From NCBI GenBank assembly GCA_002313255.1, contig DCBA01000071.1:1-61889 (forward strand): 61,889 nucleotides of DNA. Direction: 5' to 3'. Numbering within the stretch: the stretch's first letter is position 1; each line of letters starts with the position of its first letter. Source of the DNA: Gammaproteobacteria bacterium UBA1119 (GTDB taxonomy: Bacteria; Pseudomonadota; Gammaproteobacteria; Pseudomonadales; Azotimanducaceae). The position numbers and the translations under genes were made by a program. Under the pieces are notes generated by a model, which saw only the letters and a list, made by a program, of their open reading frames with translations, searched no databases and was not told where the DNA came from. Positions 51,831 through 61,561 of this stretch are shown one piece after another.

Positions 51831-52722
51831 AACCCGGTGCGGATACGCGGGCATTGTAGGACGGCCAAACGTCGGTAAATCGACATTGTTGAACCACCTC
51901 ATGGGAACCAAACTTTCCATTACTTCGCGGAAGCCGCAGACCACGCGGATTAACCTTATAGGGATCTCTACTCGAGACGAGACTCAAATAATTTTTGTCG
52001 ATACCCCGGGATTACGTAGTCTAGGACCGGATCCAAATGGGCGAAAAATCAACAGGTACATGTCGAATCAAGCCATGGCGGCGGTCGAGGATGTTGATCT
52101 GGCGGTACTGTTGGTCGATGCGCGAGGATGGACAGAGGCTGACGAGACTGTGTTGACACTGATTAAGCGCGAAGGCGTTACTACAATCTGTGGGATCAAC
52201 AAAATCGATCGATTGGTCCGCAAAGACCTTCTACTTCCTCTTATAAATGAGATTCAAGACAAACACGCTTTCGAAGCCATCATCCCATTGTCGGCTCTCC
52301 ATCGACAGGGACTTGACGATCTGTCCGCAGAAATTGCCCGCCTAATGCCAGAGGGACCACATCTTTTTGATTCCGATGCCTTGACCGATCGACCATTGGT
52401 ATTTTTGGTTGCAGAAGCGATTCGAGAGAAACTAATGCGGCAGTTGGGCGACGAACTACCTCACCGTGCCACGGTCGTCGTGGAGCGCTATGACGCTGGC
52501 GAAATTCTCACAGAAGTTGATGCGGTCATTTACGTCGAACGTCAGAGCCAAAAAGCTATCGTTATCGGCCGGGGTGGAAAACGACTCAAGGCAATCGGCC
52601 AGGAAGCTCGAGGTAATATTGAGGATCTAGCTGGCGGAAAGGTCATGTTGAATCTTTGGGTAAAGGTGCAACCGGGCTGGTCGAACAATGACGAACTGTT
52701 GGCAAGATTTGGTTATCGTTGA
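51823..52722 (+). CDS. era: GTPase Era
   Basis: Ras-like GTPase with a KH domain that binds the 3' end of 16S rRNA and helps mature the 30S subunit. The 299-residue protein shows 'GIVGRPNVGKSTLLNHLMG', 'TTRINLIGI', 'DTPGL', 'NKIDRL' and the KH segment 'IVIGRGGKRLKAIGQEAR'. GTG 51823 overlaps the rnc end; its own stop overlaps the recO TTG by four bases. Confidence 0.97.
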   Translation: MNKTRCGYAGIVGRPNVGKSTLLNHLMGTKLSITSRKPQTTRINLIGISTRDETQIIFVDTPGLRSLGPDPNGRKINRYMSNQAMAAVEDVDLAVLLVDARGWTEADETVLTLIKREGVTTICGINKIDRLVRKDLLLPLINEIQDKHAFEAIIPLSALHRQGLDDLSAEIARLMPEGPHLFDSDALTDRPLVFLVAEAIREKLMRQLGDELPHRATVVVERYDAGEILTEVDAVIYVERQSQKAIVIGRGGKRLKAIGQEARGNIEDLAGGKVMLNLWVKVQPGWSNNDELLARFGYR

Positions 52723-53417
52723 CCGATCGCCAGCGTAGACAGCCTGGGTATGTCCTGCATCGTCGAGCTTATCGAGAGACCAGCTATCTTGCCGACATCT
52801 TGAGCCCTGAGTTCGGTCGTCTCGCCGGTGTTTTTCGGGGCGCGAGAAAGAAGCAAGGAGGATCGCTCGAACCCTTTATACGTTACGGGTTGGCGTGGCA
52901 TGGGAAAGGGCAGATGGTCACGGTGACGTCGTACGATATCGAGATCGAACATTCACTGCGAGATCGTTACCTCTACGCGGGTCTTTATTTAAACGAACTG
53001 ATCGTCCGTGCGTTGCCGGTTGAGGTATCTGCGCCGCCGCTTTTTCACGCATACGACAACGCGATTACGGGTCTCGCACGCCGTGACACATTAGAACCGG
53101 TACTGCGCACTTTTGAACGGACTCTGCTCCGCGAGTCAGGCTATGATCTCCTCTTCAACTACGACTACACCACGGGGGATGTCATTGCCCCCGACAGGTA
53201 TTATCGATTTGTACCGAACGTTGGGTTCGAATCGATACAGAAAACATCCGACGCTCTTTCTGGCAGAGTTCTCTTAGCGATCGCGGATGACGATTATGCA
53301 AAGACCGAGACACGCCGGGTCGCCAAACACGTACTTCGCAGCGCGCTAAAACCGCTGCTAGGAGACCGTCCTTTGGCGTCGCGTCAGTTCTTTCGCGGTT
53401 CTAATCATGCCGTCTAG
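52719..53417 (+). CDS. recO: DNA repair protein RecO
   Basis: Loads RecA with RecR and anneals single strands. The 232-residue product has an N-terminal OB-fold ('GYVLHRRAYRETSYLADILSPEFG' region, 'GVFRGARKK') and a helical C-terminal domain ('LYLNELIVRALP', 'FERTLLRESGYDLLF'). No zinc cysteines, as usual in gammaproteobacteria. TTG 52719 overlaps era (TTGA). pdxJ and acpS, common next genes, are missing. Confidence 0.94.
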   Translation: MTDRQRRQPGYVLHRRAYRETSYLADILSPEFGRLAGVFRGARKKQGGSLEPFIRYGLAWHGKGQMVTVTSYDIEIEHSLRDRYLYAGLYLNELIVRALPVEVSAPPLFHAYDNAITGLARRDTLEPVLRTFERTLLRESGYDLLFNYDYTTGDVIAPDRYYRFVPNVGFESIQKTSDALSGRVLLAIADDDYAKTETRRVAKHVLRSALKPLLGDRPLASRQFFRGSNHAV

Positions 53418-53722
53418 ACGGCGATAACCGCGGACGGTTACGGAATCGGGACGGCTGTCCAATAGATAACGAATTAACGGAGGCAGACTATAAAATGTTG
53501 TTGGATTCCCCTGGCTTGGCCGCGGGACCGGAGTTCGCGCGATTCGCCCATCGGGCGAAACGGGTGGTGTATGTTTCTTGTAATCCGACCACGTTTGCTG
53601 ATGACGCAGCCGTACTTGATCGAATTGGATGTCAACTCAAAAGAGCCCGGGTCTTCGATATGTTCGCGCATACAAATCACGTAGAAATAGTTGGTAGTTT
53701 TGGTCGGTTAGAGCGTTCTTGA
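53405..53722 (+). pseudogene. rlmD: Remnant of RlmD-like 23S rRNA (uracil-C5) methyltransferase
   Basis: Only the last part of the protein is readable: 75 residues from ATG 53495, in a frame open back to 53405. 'DYKMLLDSPGLAAG' aligns with the motif 'FDKVLLDPARAGA' of E. coli RlmD, 'RVVYVSCNPTTFADDAAVL' keeps the catalytic-Cys motif SCNP, and 'FDMFAHTNHVEI' matches the C-terminal end. The DPxR motif is damaged and the TRAM, Fe-S and most SAM-binding parts (over 300 residues) are absent, so it cannot be active. A complete copy may exist elsewhere. Confidence 0.8.
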
Positions 53723-53747
53723 CGAATGCTGTGAACGTTCGTTTAAA
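53719..53747 (+). promoter_or_regulatory. Candidate promoter of adk
   Basis: TTGACG (53719-53724) and TTTAAA (53742-53747) are 17 bases apart, with transcription expected near 53754, about 100 bases before adk. The -35 overlaps the stop of the rlmD remnant. Confidence 0.45.
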
Positions 53748-53852
53748 GACCGCGAACTGTATACGAGTAAAATGGATCCTTTTGTTAATCTGACCGGTAG
53801 CGTGAGCGCCCAGGCGACTCTTTGCGCGCCTTAGTTTGTTGGAGATTTGCCC

Positions 53853-54488
53853 ATGAATTTGATCCTACTTGGACCGCCGGGCGCCGGGAAAGGGACGCAG
53901 GCCCACGCAATTTGCGCGAGGTTTAGCATTCCTCAGATATCGACAGGGGACATGCTGCGTGCGGCCATTGCCGCAGGGTCGATCTTGGGACAGCGAGTGA
54001 AGTCGATTATGGACGCGGGTGAGTTGGTATCGGATAACGTGATCCTCGAGCTCATTACGGAGCGTTTGCTGGAGCCCGACTGCAAAAGTGGGTTCCTATT
54101 CGACGGTTTTCCGAGAACGATCCCTCAAGCAGAGGCGCTTACGTCGAATGGCATTGCCCTCGACCATGTTCTGGAGATTGATGTGTCCGATGAAGAAGTG
54201 ATTCGGCGGATCACTGGAAGGCGAATACATGAAGCAAGTGGCCGCGTTTATCACGTTGTGTTTAATCCACCTGACGTGGAGGGTAAGGACGATCAAACGG
54301 GGGATATGTTGGTGCAGCGAGTTGATGACGCGAAAGAAACTGTCAAAGAACGTCTTAAGGTTTATCACGATCAAACTCGACCCCTCGTTGAGTACTATCG
54401 CGACAGTACGGTTAGATACTCAAAGATTCGTGGAACAGGATCCGTCCAGGACATTACCAAGAATGTATTTGAAGCGTTAAATGATTGA
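53853..54488 (+). CDS. adk: Adenylate kinase
   Basis: Balances AMP, ADP and ATP. The 211-residue protein has the P-loop '[13 protein letters not shown]', '[11 protein letters not shown]', '[15 protein letters not shown]' and a long LID ('[19 protein letters not shown]') without zinc cysteines. ATG 53853 has GGAG eight bases upstream; an in-frame TTG two codons before it is less likely. It ends 30 bases from the convergent moeA stop. Confidence 0.97.
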   Translation: MNLILLGPPGAGKGTQAHAICARFSIPQISTGDMLRAAIAAGSILGQRVKSIMDAGELVSDNVILELITERLLEPDCKSGFLFDGFPRTIPQAEALTSNGIALDHVLEIDVSDEEVIRRITGRRIHEASGRVYHVVFNPPDVEGKDDQTGDMLVQRVDDAKETVKERLKVYHDQTRPLVEYYRDSTVRYSKIRGTGSVQDITKNVFEALND

Positions 54489-54518
54489 ACGGGACTGCGC
54501 GCGGTACAGTTTCCCACC

Positions 54519-55739
54519 TCATCCGGTCCAAATATGGGAACGATCAGTCGGCAATAGCACAATGTTCACAATCGAGCCCGCCTTGATGTCATCGGTTTGT
54601 TCAGATACCACGATTAAGCAATTTGCATTGGCAAAAGTGGCAAGGCGATTGGAACTTTGGTCTCCGGTTGGCGATACAGTGACACGATCGCCGTTCGTGC
54701 CGAAAATGCCCCGTACGTATTCTCGGCGCCCTTGATGGTGCTCAATCGTTCCTTGCAGGATTGCCGGTAACCGATAGGGCTTACTGTCAGGCATCCCGCA
54801 AAGCCGATCGATCGTTGGTGCGACAAACAATAAATAGGTAATGATGGTCGAAACAGGATTCCCAGGGAGGCCAAAGAAAAGTGCTTTGCCGACTCGTCCC
54901 ACCGCGAGTGGTTTGCCCGGTTTCAATGCAATTTTCCAGAAATCTAACGAACCGGCCTGGGCCACTACATCTTTAACATAATCAGCGTCACCCACGGAGA
55001 CGCCACCACTCGTGACTACGACATCCGCAGTTTCCACAGCGGTTTCTAGTGCTCGGTTGATCGCTTGAGGATTGTCGGGGAGAGCTCCTAGATCCAACAC
55101 CTCAACGGGACGCTCCGAAACCAGTTCGCGAAGAGCGGTACGGTTGGCGTCATATATCTGGCCCGGGCCCAACGGTGTCCCGGGATCAATTAATTCATCG
55201 CCTGTTGAAAATAAAGCCACACGGATCCGACGCACGGCTGTTACGTTGGTCACTCCACAAGCAGCTAACCAACTAATCTTGTATGCATCGAGCCGATCAC
55301 CACTTTTTGCGAGAAGTTGCGTCTTGGCTATGTCGTGACCCCGACTCCGAATGTTTTCGCCGATTTCAAGCGATGCACGAAAACGAATCTGATCTCCGTG
55401 CCTTTCAACGTCTTCTTGAATGACAACCGCGGAAGTGCCTCTGGGTATTGGGGCTCCGGTAAATATGCGTATGGCTGTACCAGGCGCTACCGGATCTTGG
55501 CAAACGTGTCCCGCCCTGCTTTCGCCAACCACGGCAAGCTCTCCGTCTTGGTTGAGGTCGTTCGCGTGAAGCGCATACCCATCCATGGCCGACGCGTCGA
55601 AGGGCGGCAAGTCCATGGGGGCGTCGACGGCGGACGCCACGACGCGTCCTTTGGATTCGGTTAGAGGGATCACTTCGGTGTCTAAGACCGGCGAGGTTAG
55701 ATCACCGAGTTTTCGCAACGCGTCGTCAACGTTTAGCAT
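54519..55739 (-). CDS. moeA: Molybdopterin molybdotransferase MoeA
   Basis: Inserts molybdenum into molybdopterin. The 406-residue product has 'LPPFDASAMDGYALHANDL', 'GAPIPRGTSAVVIQED', 'FSTGDELIDPGTPLGPGQIYDANR', 'VVTSGGVSVGDADYVKDVV' and 'FGLPGNPVSTIITYLLFV', in normal order. No other molybdenum cofactor gene lies in the window, but its presence implies at least one molybdoenzyme. The ATG at 55739 is six bases from the divergent tsaB ATG and has no visible Shine-Dalgarno. Confidence 0.96.
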   Translation of the reverse strand: MLNVDDALRKLGDLTSPVLDTEVIPLTESKGRVVASAVDAPMDLPPFDASAMDGYALHANDLNQDGELAVVGESRAGHVCQDPVAPGTAIRIFTGAPIPRGTSAVVIQEDVERHGDQIRFRASLEIGENIRSRGHDIAKTQLLAKSGDRLDAYKISWLAACGVTNVTAVRRIRVALFSTGDELIDPGTPLGPGQIYDANRTALRELVSERPVEVLDLGALPDNPQAINRALETAVETADVVVTSGGVSVGDADYVKDVVAQAGSLDFWKIALKPGKPLAVGRVGKALFFGLPGNPVSTIITYLLFVAPTIDRLCGMPDSKPYRLPAILQGTIEHHQGRREYVRGIFGTNGDRVTVSPTGDQSSNRLATFANANCLIVVSEQTDDIKAGSIVNIVLLPTDRSHIWTG

Positions 55740-55745
55740 GCACGT

Positions 55746-56357
55746 ATGGTCGCGTTATTAGCTTTGGAAACCACCGCTGAGCTCTGTTCGGTCGCTATTG
55801 GTAATAACGAAATGGTGCTTGAGGATACACGGCTGGCAATGAGGCTGCACAACGAAATCGTGCTATCGATGGTCGACGCAGTTCTGTCGGCGTCACCGAT
55901 TGAACGCGACGAGGTCGCCTGCGTCGCTTTTTCCGCTGGGCCGGGTTCTTTTACGGGTGTCCGGATCGCTGCTGGAATAGCGCAAGGGATCGCCTTGGCA
56001 TGGGATATTCCGGTTTGTCCGGTTCAGACCTCGAAAGCGATGGCCTTATCCAGCTTGGAACAAGATTGTCGACTCACCGAATTCGTGACGTCCCGACGAT
56101 CTCGACAAAGTTTTGTCTATGTCGCCGGGTTTAATTCGAGATTTGGAAATTTAACAACTACTTCGAGCGACCAGTTGGTCGATGAGAAGGTTTATCGCGT
56201 TAAACACCGCATTGTCAGTGATTCTCAAGTTGCACTTTCCGCGCGCCATGTATTAAGGATTGCGCAGCGCGAAGTTGGAGGTTGGCTGAATGCGGAGCAG
56301 GGGCTTCCTGTTTACGTGGAGGGAGACACGCCATGGCGTGGTACAGACGGCCGATAA
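55746..56357 (+). CDS. tsaB: tRNA threonylcarbamoyladenosine biosynthesis protein TsaB
   Basis: Partner of TsaD in t6A37 formation. The 203-residue protein has the ASKHA fold start 'LLALETTAELCSVAI', 'SAGPGSFTGVRIAAGIAQGIALAWDI' region and a C-terminal 'LPVYVEGDTPW' end, near the usual 'PxYLR' segment. The start matches the family well. A TAGCAT at 55734-55739 would put transcription right at the ATG, so a leaderless message is possible. Confidence 0.93.
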   Translation: MVALLALETTAELCSVAIGNNEMVLEDTRLAMRLHNEIVLSMVDAVLSASPIERDEVACVAFSAGPGSFTGVRIAAGIAQGIALAWDIPVCPVQTSKAMALSSLEQDCRLTEFVTSRRSRQSFVYVAGFNSRFGNLTTTSSDQLVDEKVYRVKHRIVSDSQVALSARHVLRIAQREVGGWLNAEQGLPVYVEGDTPWRGTDGR

Positions 56358-56407
56358 CCTTGGCCGGTTGGTGAGGAAGGAAAGAAATTTGCTTTCAAGA
56401 CATTGGA

Positions 56408-57130
56408 TTGACAGAGACTCGCAGCGAGGCTGTTGATTTGATCGTCTATTTTGACGACGCAGAAGAGCGTGCGCGGGATTTCACCTCGGCGATCGGATAC
56501 GGTGTTGCTCCGACCAAATTCGCGCCGAATGACTGGTATCTCTATCTCGATGAGTCTGATTTGACTCTTCGACATCCGGGCAAACAATCCATGCGCTTGT
56601 CACTGGATGAGATCCGAAGGCGCTCGCTATCTGGACGCCGTTCACCTTTATCGAGAGCGTGTGGTGTTCGCGAGGGTATGACAGTTCTTGACGCATTCGC
56701 GGGCTGGGGCACGGACGGCCTTACGCTCGCGACTCTCGGTTGCGTAGTCACTTGTTGTGAGTTGCAACCGCTAGTTTTCGCGATGCTTTATGATCGGATC
56801 AAGCGCTTCAAACTTTGCTCACTCGATTGTATGCGCATTGATGTTCGGGAGCTGTTAGCGGATCGAACGCGGGGCTGGGATGTCGTGTATTTAGACCCCA
56901 TGTTCCCTGCACATCCTAAAACCGCTCTGCCTTCGTACCCTATGCAAGTGCTCGCCGATTTAGCCGAGCAATCAGACGCTCGTGAGATCGCCGAGTGGTC
57001 AATCGAACGTGCCAACCAGCGCGTGGTGGTTAAGAACCGAATAAAGGCACCACCAGTAATAAGGGCCCCCGATTGGCAAATTCGAGCACGGAGCGTCCGC
57101 TTCGATATCTATCGAGCCGACCGAAATTAG
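56408..57130 (+). CDS. rsmJ: 16S rRNA (guanine1516-N2)-methyltransferase RsmJ
   Basis: SAM enzyme that methylates G1516 of 16S rRNA. The 240-residue product has the SAM-binding 'VLDAFAGWGTDGLTLATLGCVV', 'CELQPLVFAMLYDRIKR', the catalytic 'VVYLDPMFPAHPKTALP' and the C-terminal 'VRFDIYRA', all matching RsmJ (YhiQ). TTG 56408 is the only standard start in the frame; a strong purine run (GAGGAAGGAAAG) lies about 20 bases upstream, too far for it. It ends eight bases from the convergent plsB. Confidence 0.92.
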   Translation: MTETRSEAVDLIVYFDDAEERARDFTSAIGYGVAPTKFAPNDWYLYLDESDLTLRHPGKQSMRLSLDEIRRRSLSGRRSPLSRACGVREGMTVLDAFAGWGTDGLTLATLGCVVTCCELQPLVFAMLYDRIKRFKLCSLDCMRIDVRELLADRTRGWDVVYLDPMFPAHPKTALPSYPMQVLADLAEQSDAREIAEWSIERANQRVVVKNRIKAPPVIRAPDWQIRARSVRFDIYRADRN

Positions 57131-57138
57131 GCTACAAA

Positions 57139-59562
57139 TCAGGCGAGAGGCGACGGTGGGATGGACTGTTGCAATTCTGCCTTGATGACGTGATGAGATG
57201 CTCGAATGAGTTCCCTGATCGATGAGTCAAAGTAAAGGTAACCGTCACTATCTGTGCGGACGACCCCACGGTCTTCGAGCGTGATGATCAATCCGCGAAA
57301 GAGAACAGGATCAGAAAACTCGGGCGCGTTCGTCCCGTACAAGGCCGAGAAGCGACGTGCGGTTCGACAAGCGCTTTCGACCAAAGTAACGCGTGTATAC
57401 ATAGCGTTTCCGGCCTTGTCGAGAAGGGCGATCGCGATATAGAAGCGTTCGAGGGTCGGCATCAATGCATTCGCTAGAAGATTAAGGTGGATTCGACCCT
57501 TGGTGTCTTCCCTGGGAGGCCTGACCGCCTGGTCCGCACGGTGTAGAAGACCAAGTGTTTCAAGTTGCAACAGGCATCGGTTCGTCTCGTCTGTTCCTGA
57601 TCGAAACGAGAGCTCCGCCTCAACGTATGGGAACACCGTCGCCATAAGATGCTCCAGTGCACTAACTTTTAGCGGCAGTCTGCGATTGACGAGTAAGCAC
57701 GCAATCATCGCCGATTGCGCGATGACGTGTAAGACGTTGTTCCGATACCAAGTCATCAAAATAGCGGTCATGGAGTCGTGTCCAACCAACCGCTCGCCGT
57801 CAGCTTCTTCACGCTGCACCATGTCCAAGTGTTCAACGTGTTCGAGTATCTGAGTCGGCGAGAGATCTGTGACGCTAAAGTTATGATGTTCTCGATTGCC
57901 GGTAATCAGTCTTTTCAGATAGTCCAAGTGTTGTATTAGAACGCCCTCTTCTATAGTGAATCGAGGCATCGACAGGGTCGTTAAAGCGACGAGGTTGACC
58001 GGATTGACGTGGGCTGAATCATTCACCGCCGTTAGTATTTCGTGGCCAAGGGATTGGGCGGCAGTTGTGGGTATCGATGTGTGGTTTTGTTCGAGATTGA
58101 AATTGTCGACGAACGCCGCAAGGTTGATGGGGGTCCCAAATCGCAACGTTACGCGACCGAAATTCTGTTTTATCAATCGTAAGTTCCGAACCACGTCGGA
58201 CACGTTTTCGCTACGTTTGCTCTCACCCCGTAGTTCGGACAGATACGCAGTAGCCTCAATCAGTTTCTCGTAACTGAAATAGACGGGGATGATGGCTACG
58301 GGCCGCGGTAATCCCAGAGCATAACTATCCAGCGTCATACGTAGCATCCCGAGTTGGGGCGGCAACATCTTGCCGGTCCGGCTTCGACCGCCTTCGATGA
58401 AATATTCGATAGAATGCCCTCGAGAAAAAACTTCATTGAGGTACTCGCGTATAACGGCGCGATAAATTGGATCGTTGTGAAAGGAGCGTCGCATGAAGAA
58501 GGCGCCGCTACGTCTTAATAACTTTCCAATTACTGGTATGTTCAAATTGTCACCAGCGGCAATATGCGGAATCATCAATCCCAGGCCAAACAGGGCATGT
58601 GACAAAACGAGATAGTCTACGTGTGATCGGTGACAAGGCGCGTATACGAGGGTGTGTGTTTGTGCAATCTGTTCAAGCTGCTTGAAGCCCTGAATATCCA
58701 CACCGTCGTATATACGGTGCCAGAACCAGGTAAGGAGACGTTCTAAGATTCTGATGGTCGGGTACGACATGTTGGACCCTATCGCGAATGCGTCGCGACG
58801 TGCCTCCGCTTCGAGCGTCGCCCAGTCGCCTTCCGCTGACTCGATGGCATCTTGCACTGAGGGACTCGCAACGATTTTTTCAACCAGAGAACGACGGTTT
58901 GAAAGGTCGGGTCCTAGAACGGCTGTCCTCTCGTTGCGAAAGTGGACTCGGAGTATTCGGGCTAATTTGCGTACGTTACGGTTGCCGCCTTGATGAGAAG
59001 ACGGCGTTTGTGGCCAAGGTAGAGACGTTCCGAACCGGACCAAAATGTCGGACCGATTGAAGAGTAGCCCGAGCAATCGGCGCAGTCTCGAAGAAATCAA
59101 CCATTCTTCCGACACCATCGAACGAATAAGCGATTTATCTTTATTTGCAGCTCGTCCCCAGAAAATCGAGACTGGAACAACGGTGAGACGTAACGTTGAG
59201 TCCCGCGTGTGGGCTTGGTCAATTCGCAGCATGCGTTCCGAATAGGTCCGCATAGTATTTTTTTCGAAGAACCCGCTCCCTCGGTTTAAAAAGAAAAATC
59301 GTCTCGCCTCATTTGGCTTGGAGATTGGTAGCAAAGGTCGAGGCGAGGACGTTTTTTCACAGGCGAGATCTAGTAGAAGGAGGTCTGCGAGTGATCGTTG
59401 GGGTAAAACATACAAAACATCCGGGTCTTCAAAGTTCGTATTGCCAACGAGATTAGGTTTGGCCAAGCGAGCCAACAAGGTTCGCGACATGCGGTAAATC
59501 ATTCCGGCGGGTTTAGGGGAGGTCTGGTGGCGGGGCATCTTTCGTTGTGGTTCTAACCCCAC
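57139..59562 (-). CDS. plsB: Glycerol-3-phosphate 1-O-acyltransferase PlsB
   Basis: Inner-membrane enzyme that starts phospholipid synthesis by acylating glycerol-3-phosphate. The 807-residue protein matches the E. coli length. The acyltransferase motifs are 'YAPCHRSHVDYLVLS' (block I, HX4D), 'GAFFMRRSF' (II), 'EYFIEGGRSRTGK' (III) and 'IPVYFSYEKL' (IV). The start is GTG 59562 or ATG 59538; neither has a good Shine-Dalgarno. Downstream it meets rsmJ tail to tail. Confidence 0.95.
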   Translation of the reverse strand: MGLEPQRKMPRHQTSPKPAGMIYRMSRTLLARLAKPNLVGNTNFEDPDVLYVLPQRSLADLLLLDLACEKTSSPRPLLPISKPNEARRFFFLNRGSGFFEKNTMRTYSERMLRIDQAHTRDSTLRLTVVPVSIFWGRAANKDKSLIRSMVSEEWLISSRLRRLLGLLFNRSDILVRFGTSLPWPQTPSSHQGGNRNVRKLARILRVHFRNERTAVLGPDLSNRRSLVEKIVASPSVQDAIESAEGDWATLEAEARRDAFAIGSNMSYPTIRILERLLTWFWHRIYDGVDIQGFKQLEQIAQTHTLVYAPCHRSHVDYLVLSHALFGLGLMIPHIAAGDNLNIPVIGKLLRRSGAFFMRRSFHNDPIYRAVIREYLNEVFSRGHSIEYFIEGGRSRTGKMLPPQLGMLRMTLDSYALGLPRPVAIIPVYFSYEKLIEATAYLSELRGESKRSENVSDVVRNLRLIKQNFGRVTLRFGTPINLAAFVDNFNLEQNHTSIPTTAAQSLGHEILTAVNDSAHVNPVNLVALTTLSMPRFTIEEGVLIQHLDYLKRLITGNREHHNFSVTDLSPTQILEHVEHLDMVQREEADGERLVGHDSMTAILMTWYRNNVLHVIAQSAMIACLLVNRRLPLKVSALEHLMATVFPYVEAELSFRSGTDETNRCLLQLETLGLLHRADQAVRPPREDTKGRIHLNLLANALMPTLERFYIAIALLDKAGNAMYTRVTLVESACRTARRFSALYGTNAPEFSDPVLFRGLIITLEDRGVVRTDSDGYLYFDSSIRELIRASHHVIKAELQQSIPPSPLA

Positions 59563-59639
59563 GGTGCAAGGTGCAGAGGCTACATGGTAACGAGGCGATT
59601 TTCCGTACCGAGTGATTTGGGTATGGATGCGCCTTAGCG

Positions 59640-61556
59640 TTAGTCGCGCCGACCCTCATAGATCCGTTCGAGTTGCGGTTCGCTTTCGATTCCGCTTCTG
59701 CGGGACTCAATCTGTACTTGCCAAATGCCTTTGTACTTCCGATCAGTTGTGTCTGCGACTTCTTCACGATTGCGTTGAATGGTGGGTCGTAGGAACACCA
59801 AAAGGTGGCGCTTGGTTCGGGTCATCGATCGATTCTGAAACAGGCGACCAAGAAATGGGATTGACCCCAACAAGGGCACCTTTTTCAGCGTTTCTCGTAC
59901 GTCGTCTTGAATCAAACCGCCAAGGACGATTGTCTGCCGGTCGTCTGCCAAGATGGTTGTTTCGATACTGCGCTTGTTGGTAACGACATCTGAAAATCCG
60001 GCCGCACCAATTTCTAGGCCCGTGTTGACGACGTTTTCGACCGTTTGGAAAACCTCGAGTCGAATTGACCCGTCGTCATGGATGTGAGGCGTCACGGTCA
60101 GCTCAATGCCGATATCTTCTCGCTGTATGGTGGTGAAGGGATTGCTGGCGCCATTGCTGGTCGACGTAAACGATCCGGTACGAAAAGGTACCGTTTGTCC
60201 TGCAAGGATTTTGGCTTGCTCATTGTCGAGAGTAAGGATACTGGGTGTCGATAACAGATCAGCCGATGTATTGATGGCTATAGCGTTGATGATGGCGCCG
60301 AATGAAATGCCGTCTGGATCGAGTCGTGCTACCGCAAGCGTGGGAGAACCGACACTCGCTATTCCCTGTACTGGATCAATTTTTCCGTCCACCGCCGTCG
60401 CGCTGATGTTGCGCAGCAAATTGGAAATGATGCCATTCAGGCTGGTGCTGGCAAAAGGTACCGATTCACCGCCGGCATCTGCTACGCCAGCTTCGATTCC
60501 GATGGCGCTTGTTTCATCAGCTGAGACTTCCACGATGGCAGCTTCAATGAGTACTTGGGCTCTGCGTATATCAAGTTGTCGTAGAATTTCTTGGATTTCC
60601 GACATTGTGCCGGGATCTGCCCTGACAACAAGCGCGTTCAATGAGATATCAGCTTGAATGCTGATATTTTCGGATTTTGTGTTGTCGCCCCGCCCCCGAG
60701 GCTCTATCAGGATTCCGTTAAGGATCTCCGCTGTCCTAGTTGCATCGGCGTGGTTCAACTGGAATACCCTGGTTGAACCGGACGACGTCGCCGGTTGATC
60801 TAGTTGTTCGATCAAAGAACGTACCGCTGCGATCGGTGCACTCTTACCCCTGAGAACCAGCGTGTTGTTTCGATCGTTCCCAATCACAAGAACGCGTTGG
60901 GGCCCCTCCGCGGATTTCCCAATTTGATCGGGCGCAACTTGTTCAAGAATCTTGACCACGCTCCCGACCCAAGCTTGTTCGAGAGCTATCACCACGACTT
61001 CATCTTCGTCAGCGACGTCAATCTGGCGAATGATCGTTAGTAACCGCCCGATATTGTCGGCGTGGTCGCTGATAATGACGACGTTCGCTTGTGTTACGGC
61101 AGCAATGTGGCCGTATTGCGGGATCATGGGACGGAGGATCTTAACCAGTTCCGCTGCGGCAACATTGCGCGCCGTGATCACCCGTGTCACCACCTCTTCG
61201 GACAATGAATCACTGTCGTCATTAACGGGTGCGCCCGATTGTTTTACTGTCGCACTTTGCACAATGCGGACTACGTCTCCTGTGCGTGACGCGCCGAAAC
61301 CGTGCACCCGAAGCACGGAGAGAAATAAAGCGTAGACGGCTTCGGTATCGAGGTTTCGGTCAGAGACAACGGTCACATTACCTTTCACCCTTGGGTCAAC
61401 GACAAACGTTTTCCCGGTGATGGTCGAAACTTGAGTAATGAACTCACGAATATCCGCGTTCTTAAGGTTGATCTTCCAGGTTTGCGTGTCAGGCCACGTT
61501 GGCGCGGCTAGTAAACAGCAAACAAGAACGAGCCAATGGAGACGTTGTTTTCGCAT
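59640..61556 (-). CDS. gspD: Type II secretion system secretin GspD
   Basis: Outer-membrane channel of type II secretion. The 638-residue product has a signal peptide (about residues 1-22), an N0 domain ('INLKNADIREFITQVSTITGK'), N1-N3 domains with 'ANVVIISDHADNI', 'LNALVVRADPGTMSEIQEILRQLDIRRAQV', and the secretin core with 'SADLLSTPSILTLDNEQAKILAGQTVPF' and 'VPLLGSIPFLGRLFQNRS'. Its ATG is five bases after the gspC stop. The order gspC-gspD is standard, so more gsp genes may lie beyond or elsewhere. Confidence 0.95.
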   Translation of the reverse strand: MRKQRLHWLVLVCCLLAAPTWPDTQTWKINLKNADIREFITQVSTITGKTFVVDPRVKGNVTVVSDRNLDTEAVYALFLSVLRVHGFGASRTGDVVRIVQSATVKQSGAPVNDDSDSLSEEVVTRVITARNVAAAELVKILRPMIPQYGHIAAVTQANVVIISDHADNIGRLLTIIRQIDVADEDEVVVIALEQAWVGSVVKILEQVAPDQIGKSAEGPQRVLVIGNDRNNTLVLRGKSAPIAAVRSLIEQLDQPATSSGSTRVFQLNHADATRTAEILNGILIEPRGRGDNTKSENISIQADISLNALVVRADPGTMSEIQEILRQLDIRRAQVLIEAAIVEVSADETSAIGIEAGVADAGGESVPFASTSLNGIISNLLRNISATAVDGKIDPVQGIASVGSPTLAVARLDPDGISFGAIINAIAINTSADLLSTPSILTLDNEQAKILAGQTVPFRTGSFTSTSNGASNPFTTIQREDIGIELTVTPHIHDDGSIRLEVFQTVENVVNTGLEIGAAGFSDVVTNKRSIETTILADDRQTIVLGGLIQDDVRETLKKVPLLGSIPFLGRLFQNRSMTRTKRHLLVFLRPTIQRNREEVADTTDRKYKGIWQVQIESRRSGIESEPQLERIYEGRRD

Positions 61557-61561
61557 AGTTT

